From: Lunularia cruciata | Taxonomy: Eukaryota > Streptophyta > Marchantiopsida > Lunulariales > Lunulariaceae | Direction: 5' to 3' | Length of the DNA: 64,000 nt | Assembly (NCBI GenBank): GCA_948567375.1 | Contig: OX419762.1 | Location: forward strand, 32,617,465 to 32,681,464 | Shown: positions 33,477 through 45,221 of the stretch, in pieces | How positions within the stretch are numbered: the first letter of the stretch is position 1 | Layout of the letters: each line of letters begins with the position of its first letter | Program-made: the position numbers and the translations under genes | Notes under the pieces: model-generated | Database searches by the model: none | What the model was told of the DNA's origin: nothing | The model's input: only the letters and a program-made list of their open reading frames with translations

Positions 33477-34513
33477 CTCAGATTCCACTTCACTTAGGAT
33501 CAAACACACAGAATAAAGATCACGGTTATGGAATCCAACATCCAACAAACACACCAACTTGCACTTCAAAATTCTCCACACACTCACTAACACAGAAACA
33601 TTGAATTAAGCTCAAGTGATGAGCATTGAACTCAACATTTGCTTTATCTATCTTCTAAAATTTTGAATATTGAATAACATAACATTGCAAATGCCTCCTT
33701 TAAATAGTAGATCAATTGACAATTGCTAACAACTATACTATTCAACAACAACTTTACCAACCTACAGATCCAAAATGACAATGCACCTCTTCATATCTAC
33801 CTCTACCTATCTCAAAACTATTACTACTCCGATCCGATGTCTACTTCTTCTTTGGCTTCCAAATCCGATGATCCTCCAAGAATTTCTCCTTCTTTGGGTC
33901 TATTTAATTCTACTTATTCCTTGGCTATTTCTACTACTTCTTCACTCTGAACTACAAATTGCACTAGTAGGTACTCTATCTAACTCTTTATCTCCCTACC
34001 CACTCTTCTCTAATGCCACAAATGACAAATCCAAAGACACCTTGCACTCCTACTTCTACTACTTTGGACTTCTTATCTTCCTTCACACTACTCCAAAGTC
34101 TCTCTAACTCTAAATTCACTAAGTCTAAGTTTAGCCTTACATTGTCTCCTACCTCAATTAATCTTCCTATCTACTTGTTTCGTCAAATGAATCAACAAAG
34201 TATTCATATCTACATCTTTTGCTCTTCTCTTCCAAATTTCTTGCACAAGTAATTTCAATTCGTGCAATCTTGCTTCCTCCAATCTTCCTTCAGCCTTCGT
34301 GCTTAACATTGCCCATAATCTTTCAACAACTTCCCCTATTGACTCTGATGCATACTCCTAAGATCATTTTGCCCTCAACTCATCTCTATACATCTTCCAC
34401 TCGTTTTCATACTCAACAACAAGCATCTTCTTCTCCTCTGTATATTGAGCACTCTGCATCTCAACACTTCTTACCAAGCCTTGCAATCTTTCCTCCTCTT
34501 GGTGTTGGATCAA
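33477..34513 (-). mobile_element. CC-LTR fragment K (coiled-coil end and 3' region)
   Basis: Minus-strand fragment. From right to left it encodes the coiled coil (QEEERLQGLVRSVEMQSA, MYRDELRAK near 34513-34364), the decayed conserved C-terminal block, the TATA-like box (33698-33706, minus) and part of the 3' region with the motif shared at 48110-48150. It is cut on the right by the LTR of element G inside the coiled-coil codons, and on the left by the palindromic junction. Confidence 0.82.
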
Positions 34514-36693
34514 TGTGGTGTTGTGGTTTGCATAGCCCGTAAAAAAGTGACTTATCATTTTTATCTCCACATTAGTGGGGTAGGTTGTTTGCTAGATCCA
34601 ATGGATGAGATGCTGCCAGGTGTGCAATCTTTGTACATGTATATGATTGGCCATGTGGGTTTCAATCTTATCATATTTGAGGGCTTTGATGAATAAAGAT
34701 GAGGGTGAGTGGAGAGATGAAGGGGTGTTTTAGTCGAGGAGTTTCGAGAGAGAGGAGGACGTTGGGAGTGAGAGTTGTAGCATTGCGTGAGTGGAAGAAC
34801 ATCAAAGGAAGCAATTGAGCATGAGATGTCTCATGCTCCCGATCTGCCTCTCCTAAATCCTTTTCTCATCAAGCTTCAAATTTTGCACCATGATGGCTTA
34901 TGGGACTGGTAGGTGGCATGTTTCGGGGCGGTATTTGTGGAGTTGGTGATGGTAAACTCGGATCCTATTGTCCTTCCAATGCTTACATATGAGAATGTCT
35001 GGGACTTGACAATATATGTACTTCAATAGTTAGGGAATGCCTAAGTTTTTTCTCGTAAGCTTCAAGGTGGAGTTGTGGGGTCCATTTGTCAAAAAGTAAA
35101 AAGACTAAAGGACAAATGTGCAAGAGATTGGGTCCCAATAGAGAAGGCTGAAGTTTCTTGACCATCAGAGGAGTTCAAGGAGGCCATTCAAGGAACAAAG
35201 AGCATGGTTGGAAAGACAAAATGATGTGCTACAACTTGAAGACATAAATCACATGATTTAAGCTGATTTTGAGAGAGATATGATCAATTGAATCAAGGGG
35301 AGTAAAATTCATACCTAGGAGCACAAAGTAGGCAATTGAGGGAGCTTCTTGAGACATTTTCACTATATGTCAATGGACCAAAATTTCTTGTGCTCAGTTT
35401 TTGATTAATCTCAAATCCGATCTGGTTGATTGAAGTTGAAGCTCTTGAGGTGTAAGGTGATTGAAAAGAGCTAGTGATCAAGTTTGGAGTTTTAGTTACT
35501 TCCCAAGTTGTGGCTTGAGATATCTTATGAAAATTTACAGTCTTGTTGTTGGTAATGGTGTGCACCTTTGTGTGAAGGTTTCATGTGAATTCTTGAATAG
35601 GAAATTCAAGGTCTTGGATCAAGTATACCTGGGTCTGCAGACCTCACAAGTTAACCCAGCTTAGGAATTGATTCATATCTAGGGATTGGGTTGGATTAGG
35701 CCATCAAAATTTACAGAGTGTTAACCAAGAGCACGACCAACTACTGAGGAAAATTTGGTTGACTTTGGGCTCATACAGACTGATATCTGATGCAACAAGT
35801 TTTACTGAAAAGACTATCATAAGCTCGGAGGGGCATTTCGTTCTTCAATCCTAATTGAATGTCAATTCTCTCACTATGATAGAGAGTTCAGATTTCCAGA
35901 GTGTATTTTGAGGATCAAGTGTACATCTGATATAGAAATCAGTGGAAAGTTGGCAAGAACCAAGGGCAAAACCCTAAAAAGGGGATTTCAAAATTAGGGT
36001 GAGTTGCAAAAACTTGGCCAACTTTGAGAGCTTGTCGGGGGAGTTTTAGTGATTAGATTGAAGTCTTATTTATATCATCTGAAAGCTTACCTCACAAGCT
36101 TTCCATTGAATGATGGAAAACTTGAATCCAAGCTATAAAAAAAAGTTATATTCATATGAGTTGCACAAAGTTTTCCCCATCAAGAAGACATAGGAAATCC
36201 CCACATGGAGTAGGAATTTATTGAGATCTAAAGTTCAATTTGGAGGAGACTTGGAGTATAGGTTGAAATTAGCTTGATGACATAGCATGAAGGCTCTGAA
36301 GCTCTTTTCTGACCAAAAAGCACAAAGAGTTATTGCCACATTCTTGTGATTGGATCCTCTCTTGCATGCTTGTTTGTATGCCCAATTGGTTTGGATTGGT
36401 GTGCGGGCATTGCGCTTAGGTTCTTTCATTCGAGTATTGTTGTGTATTACTCCTTGGTTATGTTGGAAGTGATGACAAATAGACCAAGAGTGCATGTTGT
36501 GATGACAGGTTAGGTTGCCTGTCACCACCCTACCCGATAGCAAGAATACTAGTTACTAGAGTGGAGGGTTCGGATTGTTAGGCAACACGTATGTTCAGAC
36601 AAGTAGTTATAGGTTTACCTATAGCCTCTAATCTGCAATCTCCACAGCTAGGCACCATGTGTGTTCCCAGAGAGAGAAAAGAAAAGTATGACA
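34514..36693 (+). repeat. Element G 5' LTR
   Basis: Starts TGTGGTGTTGTGGTTTGC and ends AAGTATGACA. It aligns with 42703-44802 throughout, with small insertions and deletions (for example near 43560-43610). The right edge is set by the primer site at 36696, since the partner LTR is incomplete. Confidence 0.8.
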
Positions 36694-36695
36694 GT

Positions 36696-36713
36696 TGGTG
36701 AACTCGACGTGAA
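36696..36713 (+). promoter_or_regulatory. Primer binding site of element G (tRNA-Trp type)
   Basis: TGGTGAACTCGACGTGAA matches the complement of the plant tRNA-Trp 3' end (…TTCACGTCGGGTTCACCA) with one change in 18 bases. The tRNA sequence is from memory. Confidence 0.6.
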
Positions 36714-36754
36714 ACTTCTTGGGTGGAGAGTTAGAAAGGAAGTGGTTGGTGGAC

Positions 36755-38488
36755 ATGGATAGGAGATCAGAAAAGAGTATAGGTGATCTGGGTGCTAGTG
36801 GCTCTGGAGAAGCACCCTTATTACAGCTTGATCCAGCTACAGCACAGATGTTTCAAGTATTTGCATTGTATATGCAACAACACCAAATTGCCGAACATAA
36901 GGAGGCATTGGCTTCTAAAGCCTTGCAATCAGTTGTCGGCAAGTTAGATCAGTTTGATAGGAGGAAAATTTCTAAGTACCTGAAGTATTACTCCAGGGAA
37001 ATGGAGCTCAACAAGGTTCTTGAACATGAGCTGATAGCTACATTTGAGCTTGCGTTTATCTTGGAGCTCCGTGTACACGTAAACGGGATTATTTGAGCTC
37101 ATGGAGGTAGTTAGGAGAGATTTTCTCTTCATCTAAAGGAGGAATACTACTTGGAGGATGTGCATAGTGTAACCAAGAAGTCATTCATGGAGTGGGTGAA
37201 CAAGGCTGCCAAGGGCTTGAGTGCAATTGAGCTATTTTGGGAGTTTGAGAGGCAATATTCACAATTGTCTGGAATGGAGAAACTCATGCTCGAGAGTAAC
37301 AAGGTGGAGCTATTCCTTCAATCAGCAAATAATGAGCTACAAAAGGAGTTGGAGGTCTTGCTTGAGGATGGAACTAAGGACAATGGACTGACATCTGATT
37401 GGAAGAAGGTCTCGGAAGTTGTGAGTATTCTTGCCAAGTGGGAATACCGTAGGAGAAAGGTGGTAGTAAGACCAGAAGTAGTACGACCGGTGGTTGCAAG
37501 GGCTCCAAGAAAGACCATGATACCTATTTCCATAGCATCAGCTGTCATTTATCCAATTTTCACCAATCCATTACAAAAAACTACCATCAATGATTTGGTG
37601 AAAGGGATGCAAGAATTGCAAATCAAATTGGCAAGGTTGGAGGAGAAAGGAAGCGGTTCCGACACCAAAACGGGGACCAACCAAAGGTATGTACAAAGGT
37701 GTATTTGGTGTGATAGCACTGAACACACCACAAAGGAGTGTGGTGATTTTGCTGATACTTTTTAGCAAGGAGTGGTTTTCTAGAAGGATGGGAAGATTGC
37801 ATTGAAAGACCCGGGGGAAATCCTAAAAACCAACTTTGGGAAGGGAGGAATGCGGAAGTTGTTGGATGATTTCTCATTGCAACAAGCTACAACATCAGTT
37901 GAAGCTGCTGCCTATGGAGTGGAGGTAGTAGGGGATGGAGAAGAAGCATTTGTGAAGCATGTAGAGATGGGAAACATGTGGAGCAATGATTTACATACAT
38001 TGAAAAAAGGGAACACCGCAAGAGGGAAACTACTACGGGTTGCTATTGAAATTAGGCAGGCCACTCAATTGGTTGATCCAGTGGATACCATGTTAGTTCA
38101 TGCCTACATGGCAAGAAACCAACATGAAGCTCTCCTTGAAGAGAAATGAAGGAGAGAAGACGTAGAGCTTGGGGATGAGAGATCAACCCAAAAGCGACAG
38201 TTGAGAGGAGATAGACTCCGTCAAGAGAGTGCTCTCCCACGACAAGGAGTGGTACCTTCACGGGATGAGGTCATGGAGAATACCTTACATTCTGATTCTG
38301 AAAAATCAGTGAAGGGAAAGGGGAAGGAGAAGGGTAAACCACCCACTTATAAGCTTCAATCTGATATTGAAGCAGCGACCAATCTAAAAGGAGTACTAGA
38401 AGAGAGAGTACTCAACGTTATGGTGGAGTTTACTCTCTTTGGGAGATCCTTGGGATTGCCAAGAAGGAGTTCCATGATGTCATCATAG
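36755..38488 (+). pseudogene. Element G gag
   Basis: ATG at 36755 is the first Met after the primer site. Stops at 37094, 37763 and 38147 split one main frame into 36755-37096, 37151-37765, 37802-38149 and 38201-38488. A frameshift near 37090-37150 is likely. The zinc knuckle CX2CX4HX4C (CIWCDSTEHTTKEC) is at about 37700-37742. The part after it has no recognisable motif and is Lys/Glu-rich near 38310-38340. The knuckle and the position before the protease support gag. Confidence 0.75.
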
Positions 38489-38599
38489 ACACCATCAAGT
38501 GCAAGTGGCAGTTGATAGGAGAAGTTGCTCTATCAAACGCTCTTGATACTACGGTAACAAAAGAAGAAGAGTTAGAGCTTGCTCAATGCTGCAACAACC

Positions 38600-39538
38600 G
38601 TAAAGTCAGATTTGTAGATGATGAGGGTGATGATGGTGGGATCTCTTGTCACTATACTCGAAGACATTAGGCCAGAGCTACCAAAGAAACCTTAGTCAAT
38701 ATTGGTAGCATGACAGATCCTGTGGTTGCTCTTATTGATCACGGATCAGAAATCAACATTGTTTCCAAGGAGCTCTACAAGTGGGGAAAATGGCCAATTG
38801 ATACAGAGCATGGTTGGGGGATCAGGGCAGAAAAAAACACCAAGGGAGAGCTCTATGGTGCCTGCCCAAATGTGAGGATGAAGTTTGGAGATGTAGTCAC
38901 TGAACAAAATTTCTTTGTGCAAGAGACTACATCATACCCGGTAATCCATGGGCAACCGTTCATTACGACGGTGAGGATGGAGACCAAAGTTCTTGATGAT
39001 AGTTATGCCTATGCTTGGATCAGAAGCCAAGATGGCAAGAAAAAGGTGCAATTCCTCATTGTACCTACAAACCATGAGCGCAACCGAGATTACTTGAGGA
39101 GTGGTTCTCTACCAAAAGTGACGGTGGGGTTCAAGGATTTTCTCCAAGTACCACTATAGGGTGAGAATATGGTGGTATGTCAAGGAAGGTGCTCTCACTT
39201 CAGAGGGAAGTACCTTATGTATAGGAGTGATGGGATTTTCTTGGAGTGGGTTTAGTGTGTACCCACAACTTGCCAATTTACACAAATGGGAGCAGAAAGT
39301 TGTGCAAGAACAAGAAGAAGAGCTAAAAAGAGTGGGGTTGATTGATGAAAATGACACCATATCAGGGGTGTACATGGAGATAAGGATGGAGGATCCTCTA
39401 GGAGAGCTTGAGGGGATGGAGCCTAAGCACAAGCATGAGGATCAGGTGGTGGAAATACATTCAAGGGAGCTCTATTCAGCGATAGAGTCTTTTTTTGGTT
39501 CTGAGGCTAGGGTGGAAACCACATACAAGAGTGTGTAG
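38600..39538 (+). pseudogene. Element G protease and linker
   Basis: The frame 38710-39159 has VALIDHGSEINIVS, an aspartic-protease active site with His at the position usually Ser or Thr (D-H-G-S), and a later VIHGQPF block typical of the second half of retroviral-type proteases. A stop at 39157 and a shift lead to 39161-39538, an acidic linker ahead of RT. Retroelement proteases act as dimers to cut the polyprotein; this copy is separated from its neighbours by stops. Confidence 0.75.
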
Positions 39539-39553
39539 AAAAAGTTCAGGGCT

Positions 39554-41142
39554 GTGGCTGAACCTCTTCCAAGTGACTCTGATCAGCATGTACAACTTGC
39601 TAAGAAGCAAAAGAGCTTAAGGGATCCAAAACAGATAGGTCACAAGTTCACCAAAGCTACACTCAAGGAGTTGGCGGTTGGTTCATCAGATTTCCTTTTA
39701 CCAACGGAGGAGAAAAGGTTTCGAGAAATTTTGATTCGGCATGGGAAAGCTTTCTCCTTTGAGCTATCTGAAATTGGGTGTGTAGATGCAAGTGTGGTTG
39801 CTCCAATGATCATTTTTATGGTTCTACATGCACCTTGGGACTTGAGACCCATTCCGGTACGTAGAGCCTACATGCCGAAATTGATAGATCTCTTGAAGGA
39901 GAAAACTGATGCAAATATCCTAGAGCCGTCATTTGCACCTTATTCTAGTTTGTTGTTCTACCGTGTCTAAGAAGAATGGAGCATTGAGGTTCATTCAAGA
40001 CATGCAACCAGTGAATCGAGTGACAATCAAAAACATGGGGATAGGGCAGATTGTTGGAGAATTTGCGGAAGCATTTGCGGGTAGAGCAATATATTTGTTG
40101 GGAGATCTACACTTTGGTTATGACCAGTTCCAACTTGCTTAAGGGAATAGAGATATCACCACAATGAGGACGCCCTTGGGATTGATGAGGATGTGCATGT
40201 TGCCACAAGGAGCAACAACTTTTGTTGCACATATCATGAACAGGATGAATAAGGTTCTTAGGGATTTTATTCCAGAGAAGACAATGCCTTTTATGGATGA
40301 TATTCCAATAAAAGGGTGTATAGAAGAAGAGAAGGATGAAGTATTGGATCAGAGGGGGTGCCGCAAGTTTGTATCTGATCACATTTCAGATTGTGATCAG
40401 ATCCTATCACGGGTTGAGGAGGTTCATTTGACATTATCTGGTTGTAAATCCATGTTCGGTGTTGAAGAGGTGGTCATTGTTGGGCATTTATGTGGATGGT
40501 TTGCTCGCAAACCTGGTCCAAGCAAGGTGAATGCAATTTAGCAAATGAAGGACACATGCAACTCACCAACAGAAGTAAGGAGATTCTTGGGAGCTTGCGT
40601 GTTTTATCATGTATGGATTCCACACTTTGCCCATGAAGCAGATCCTCTATGGTTTGTTACGAAAAGGTCAAAAGTTTAGGTGGGAGGAGAGACACATAGA
40701 AGCAGTTCAGAAGATGAAACAATTGTTGTCCTCTCCACCTATACTATGAAGGATCAGCTATGAGAACAACAAGCCCATAATACTCACGGTTGATACTAGT
40801 CCCGTAGCTATTGGTTGGGCAGTAGGGCAAGATGATGAAGTTAGGAACCGATATTCTGTACATTTTGGGGCAAAAGTCCTGAGTGAACACCAAAGAGTCT
40901 ACCCTTAGGTTAAACAAGAGCAATGGGGAGTGGTTTCAGCAATGAAATCTGAGAAGGACTACCTGATTGGCGCACCGGTTATAGTGGAGACAGATTGTTT
41001 ACCACTATTGGGGATGATTACAAATTGTAATACCCTAGATATTGCAATGCTCAGGTGGATAACATACATCAAATCCTTGAATCTTGAGTTTCGACACATA
41101 GCAGTCAAGGATAATCTTGTAGCAGATATGCTATCGGGCTGA
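39554..41142 (+). pseudogene. Element G reverse transcriptase and RNase H
   Basis: RT starts near 39620. VSKKNGALRFIQDMQPVNR is near 39963, LGDLHFGYDQFQLA near 40098, and TPLGLMRMCMLPQGATTF near 40170. The catalytic box is FMDD (40291-40302, PFMDDIPIKG). RNase H-like sequence at about 40770-41140 reads ILTVDTSPVAIGWAVG, then SEHQRVYP followed by a stop, then SAMKSEKDYLIG. Frameshifts lie near 39950 and 40540-40600, and a stop at 40140. The motif wording differs clearly from families D, E and I, so this is a separate Ty3 lineage. Confidence 0.82.
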
Positions 41143-41158
41143 GTATCAAGATGAGGAG

Positions 41159-42453
41159 TTGATGATTGACGATACCAAAGCTATAAGTATTACCTTGTTT
41201 TCAAGGGCTCAAGGAGGAAAGTATGAGCATCCCAAGTTCTTCATGGAGGAGCTCTATGAAGGAGAATGGTTGGATATAGGGCATTACCTTAGCTCCTTGA
41301 CCAAGCAACCAGAATGGAATGACTCTTGGTACAAACAATTGAGGCGGAAAGCATACAACTACCTTTTGGAAGGGGGTTATTTGTGGAAGAAAGCTAAACA
41401 GAGTGGCGAGCCTCCACAACAAGTTGTGTGCAATAAGGAGACAAGGGAACTACTGATCAGAGAATTCCATGAGAGCTTGTGGGCTGGACATAGGGGTATT
41501 TATGCTACCTTTACCAAGCAGAAGGAAAGGTATTGGTGGCATAATATGTACAGAGATGTAGTTCGGTTTGTGGAGACATGTAAAATCTGCCAAACATAAT
41601 CAGATATTTGACATAGGGATGGATTACATCCTACCTATCCGCTTGCAATGCATTTCAAGTGGGTGGTGGATCTGGTTACTATGCCGGTTGGGATATGGCA
41701 GATGCGGTACTTGGTTTTGGCACAAGAAGATTTGTATAACCAGGTGGAAGGATGAGCCTTGAGGACCAAAACCAGCGAGGGAATTTGCAGATTTCTGTTG
41801 GAGGACGAGGTGGTGTAGATACAAGTGTGGGAAAAATTACAGAGGATCAAGGAGAGCTGAATACACAAGAAGCCAAGGCTTTCTTTGAGAGGTGTGGAGT
41901 CAAATTGGCTCTTACAATTGCTTACAACCCGGAGAGAAATGCCAAGAGTGAGCAAGGTCATCCGCCCATTCTGAAAACCATTGTGAAAGCATGCCAAGGG
42001 AGAGTGAAAGAGTGGCCACGGCTCTTACCTTTTGCTCTATGGGCAGATCGCACCACTCATAGTTCAGTTACTGGTTACATGCCTACGGAGTTGATACATG
42101 GGCAGAAATAGATTATGCCAATTGAGGAGCAAATACTCACTTACAGTGTCCTACCTTGGGAACATCACATATCTAGGGTGGAGCTTCTAGCACTCACAAT
42201 TTGCCGATTGGAGAAAAGGCCAGAGGATGTGGAATTGGCAATTGAGAGACCTAAGAAAGTGCACCTTGGGAACAAGGACAGATTTGACAAATGCCACCAC
42301 TTGAGGCCAAGAGATGTTAGAGAAGGAGATTGGGTACTAGTCTACAATAGTAGTATAGATAACCATCATAGTGCTATGAGAAAATTGTCAAAGCTTTGGT
42401 TTGGACCGTATGTGGTTGTTAGTGTGTTGGATAATGCTACTTACTCTCTTTAA
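41159..42453 (+). pseudogene. Element G integrase
   Basis: The 41159-41599 frame contains the HHCC zinc-binding domain (REFHESLWAGHRG … CKICQT). The core is degraded between 41600 and 41850. The last catalytic region is read in 41752-42111 (AYNPERNAKSEQGHPP, then LLPFALWADRTTHSSVTGYMPTELIHG). The 42115-42453 frame is the C-terminal part, ending in RPRDVREGDWVLVYN and KLWFGPYVVVSVLDNATYSL, a GPY/F-type module. No chromodomain follows. Confidence 0.82.
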
Positions 42454-42690
42454 GAGTTGGATGGATGCAAATTCAAGGTTCCAATTGCTGGCAAGCGTGT
42501 CAAGCTCTTCAAATAGCAAGGAAGTTGGAACACAAATGAAGTCAACAACGAGTTGGATCGCTTTTAGTTCCAAGATGAAGATCTACTATTGGAAGATGAT
42601 GAGTCTCATCAATCATATGAGGAGGTAGTATGTCTCCGACTACAATGTACGGTCTAATCAGTTGGTGCATATCGGAAAATGCATAGGTTT

Positions 42691-42702
42691 AGAGGGGGTG
42701 GA
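42691..42702 (+). promoter_or_regulatory. Polypurine tract of element G
   Basis: AGAGGGGGTGGA stands directly before the 3' LTR start at 42703. Confidence 0.75.
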
Positions 42703-44802
42703 TGTTGTGTTGTGGTTTGCATAGCCCATAAAAAAGTGACTTATCATTTTTATCTCCACATTAGTGGGGTAGGTTGTTTGCTAGATCCAACAGATGAGAT
42801 GTTGCCATGTGAGCAATCTTTGTACATGTATGTGATTGGCCACGTGGGTTACAATCTTATCATATTTGAGAGCTCTGATGAATAAAGATGAGGGCGAGTG
42901 GAGAGATGAAGGGGTGTTTTAGTCAAGGAGTCTCGAGGGGGAGGAGAACGTTGGGAGTGAGAGTTGTAGTAGTGCGTGTGTGGTAAAACATCAGAGGAAG
43001 CAATTGAGCATGAGATGTCCCATGCTCCTGATCTGCCACTCTTGAATCCTTTTCTCATCAGGCTTTAGATTTTGCACCATGACGGCTTACGGGACTGGTT
43101 GGTGGCACATTTCGGGGTGGTATTCGTGGAGCTGGTGATAGGAAACCCGGATCTTATTGTCCTTCTGGTGCTTACTTATGAGAATGTCTGGGACTTGACA
43201 ATATATGTATTGCTATAGTTGGGGAATGCCTAAGGTTTTGCTCATAAGCTTCAAGGTGGAGTTGTGGGGTCCATTTGTCAAAAAGTAAAAAGACTTAAGG
43301 ACAAATGTGCAAGAGATTGGGTCCCAATAGAGAAGGCTAGAGTTTTCAACTATTAGGGGAGTTTGAGGATGCCATTCAAGGAACGAAGGACATGGTTGGA
43401 AAGAGGAGATGATAGGCTACAATCAAGAGATAGAAATCACACAATTTAAACTGATTATAAGAGGGATATGATCAATTGAATCAAGGGGAGTAAAATTCAT
43501 ACCCAAGAGCACAAAGTAGGCAATTGAGGGAGATTCTTGAGACATTTTCACTACTTGTCAATGCATTGGAGAGAACACAAATTGCTTATAGTACTGAGCA
43601 CAAAACATTCCAGCTTTTTGATTAATCTCAAATCAGATCTGGTTGATTGAAGTTGAAGCTCTTGAGGTGTAAGGTCAGGGAGAAGAGCTTGTGATCAGGT
43701 TTGGAGTTTTGGTCACTCCCCAAGCTATGGATCGAGGTACCTTATGAAAATTTCTGGTCTTTTTGTTGGTTAGAGTGTGCACCTTTGTGTGAAGGTTTCA
43801 TGTGAATTCTTTGAATAGGGAATTCAAGGTCTTGGATCAAGTCTACTTGGGTCTACAGAGCTCACAAGTTAGCCCATCTTAGGAATTGATTCATATCTAG
43901 GGATTGGGTTGGATTAGGCCATCAAAATTTACAGAGTGTTAACCAAGAGCACAACCAACTACTACGGAAAATTTGGTTGGCTTTGGGCTCATATAGACTG
44001 ATATCTAATACAACAAGTTTTACTGAAAAGACTATCATAAGCTCAAAGGAGCATTTTGTTCTTCAATCCTAATTGAATGTCAATTCTCTCACTTTTGTGA
44101 CTATGATTGAGAGTTTAGATTTCCAGAGTGTCTTTTGAGATCAAGTGTACATCTGATATAGAAATTAGGGGAAAGTTGGCAAGAACCAGGGGCAAAACCC
44201 TAAAAGGGGGATTTTGAAATTAGGGTGAGAGTTGCAAAAACTTGGCCAACTTTGAGAGCTCATCAGGGGAGTTTTAGTGATTGCAATAATGTCTTATTTA
44301 TATCATTGGAAAGATTATCTCATAGGCCTATCCATTGAATGATGGAACACATGAATCCAAGCTATACAAAAAGAGTTATATTCATATGAGGTGCTTAGAG
44401 TTTTCCCCATCAAGAAGACATAGGAAATCCCCACATGGAGTAGGAATTTATTGAGATCTGAAGTACAACTTGGAGGAGACTTGGAGTATAGGTTGAAATT
44501 AGCTTGATGACAGAGCATGAAAGCTCTGAAGCTCTTTTCTGACCAAAAAGTATAAAGAGCTATTGCCGCATTCCTATGATTGGATCCTCTCTATGCTTGC
44601 ATGCTTTTTTGTACGCCAATTGGTTTGGATTGGTGTGTGGGTGTTGCACTTAGGTTCTTTCATTCTAGGAGTGTTGTGTATTTCTCCTTGGTAATTTTGG
44701 AAGTGATGACCAATAGACCAGGAGTGCATGTTGTGATGACAGGTTAGGTTGCCCGTCACTACCCTACCCAATAGCAAGAGTACTAGTTATAAAAGTGGAG
44801 GG
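42703..44802 (+). repeat. Element G 3' LTR, right end missing
   Basis: Aligns with 34514-36568 of the 5' LTR, ending in AAGTGGAGGG. The last 120 or so bases present in the 5' LTR are absent. Sequence after it (cttcct, then 48594 onward) belongs to element I. Confidence 0.88.
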
Positions 44803-45221
44803 CTTCCTTGTGGTGCCCATATTTTTTGTTTTTTTCAAAATAAAGGAGAAGAAGTGTATAGAGGAGTCGGATTGCGCTTGTATGGCCGAAGAAGACGAAG
44901 AAAACTGTCTTCGGGGTGAAACCCAAAGTAAAGTGACTTTGGGTCATAAGGCGAAGTACTCTGAAATGCCGTGTCAGCATACAATACAAAGTAAATTGTC
45001 TTTGGCTCGGGGGGAGCTCAACCCGAGGCAAAGACAGTCAAACAACCTTTCGTCGGGGCAAGAAATTCAAGAAGGGGCCGTTTCAAAATTGGCGGCTCAT
45101 ACGCACGAAGGTGGGGTGACAGTGACAGGTGCATGCCGGAGGTGTGATTTCTTGGTAGAAACTCGAAGCGACGGAAGACGAAGAAGTGCAACTCTAAAAA
45201 AATTGAAACTGCAACGATGAA

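Larger units (their letters stand above)
34514..44802 (+). mobile_element. Ty3-like element G with about 2.2-kb LTRs
   Basis: The 5' LTR is 34514-36693, followed two bases later by a primer site matching tRNA-Trp. Gag with a zinc knuckle, protease, RT, RNase H and integrase follow, then a polypurine tract at 42691-42702 and the 3' LTR from 42703. The 3' LTR lacks roughly its last 120 bases. The left flank (atcaa) has no partner on the right, so the right end has been rearranged. Frames are broken, but the order is complete. Confidence 0.9.

Noticed and set aside
44795..45220. 141-codon plus-strand frame at the left end of copy H
   Set aside because: It starts in the flank, crosses the insertion edge and is not conserved in copies A, C or F; it is the leader of the unit read by chance.
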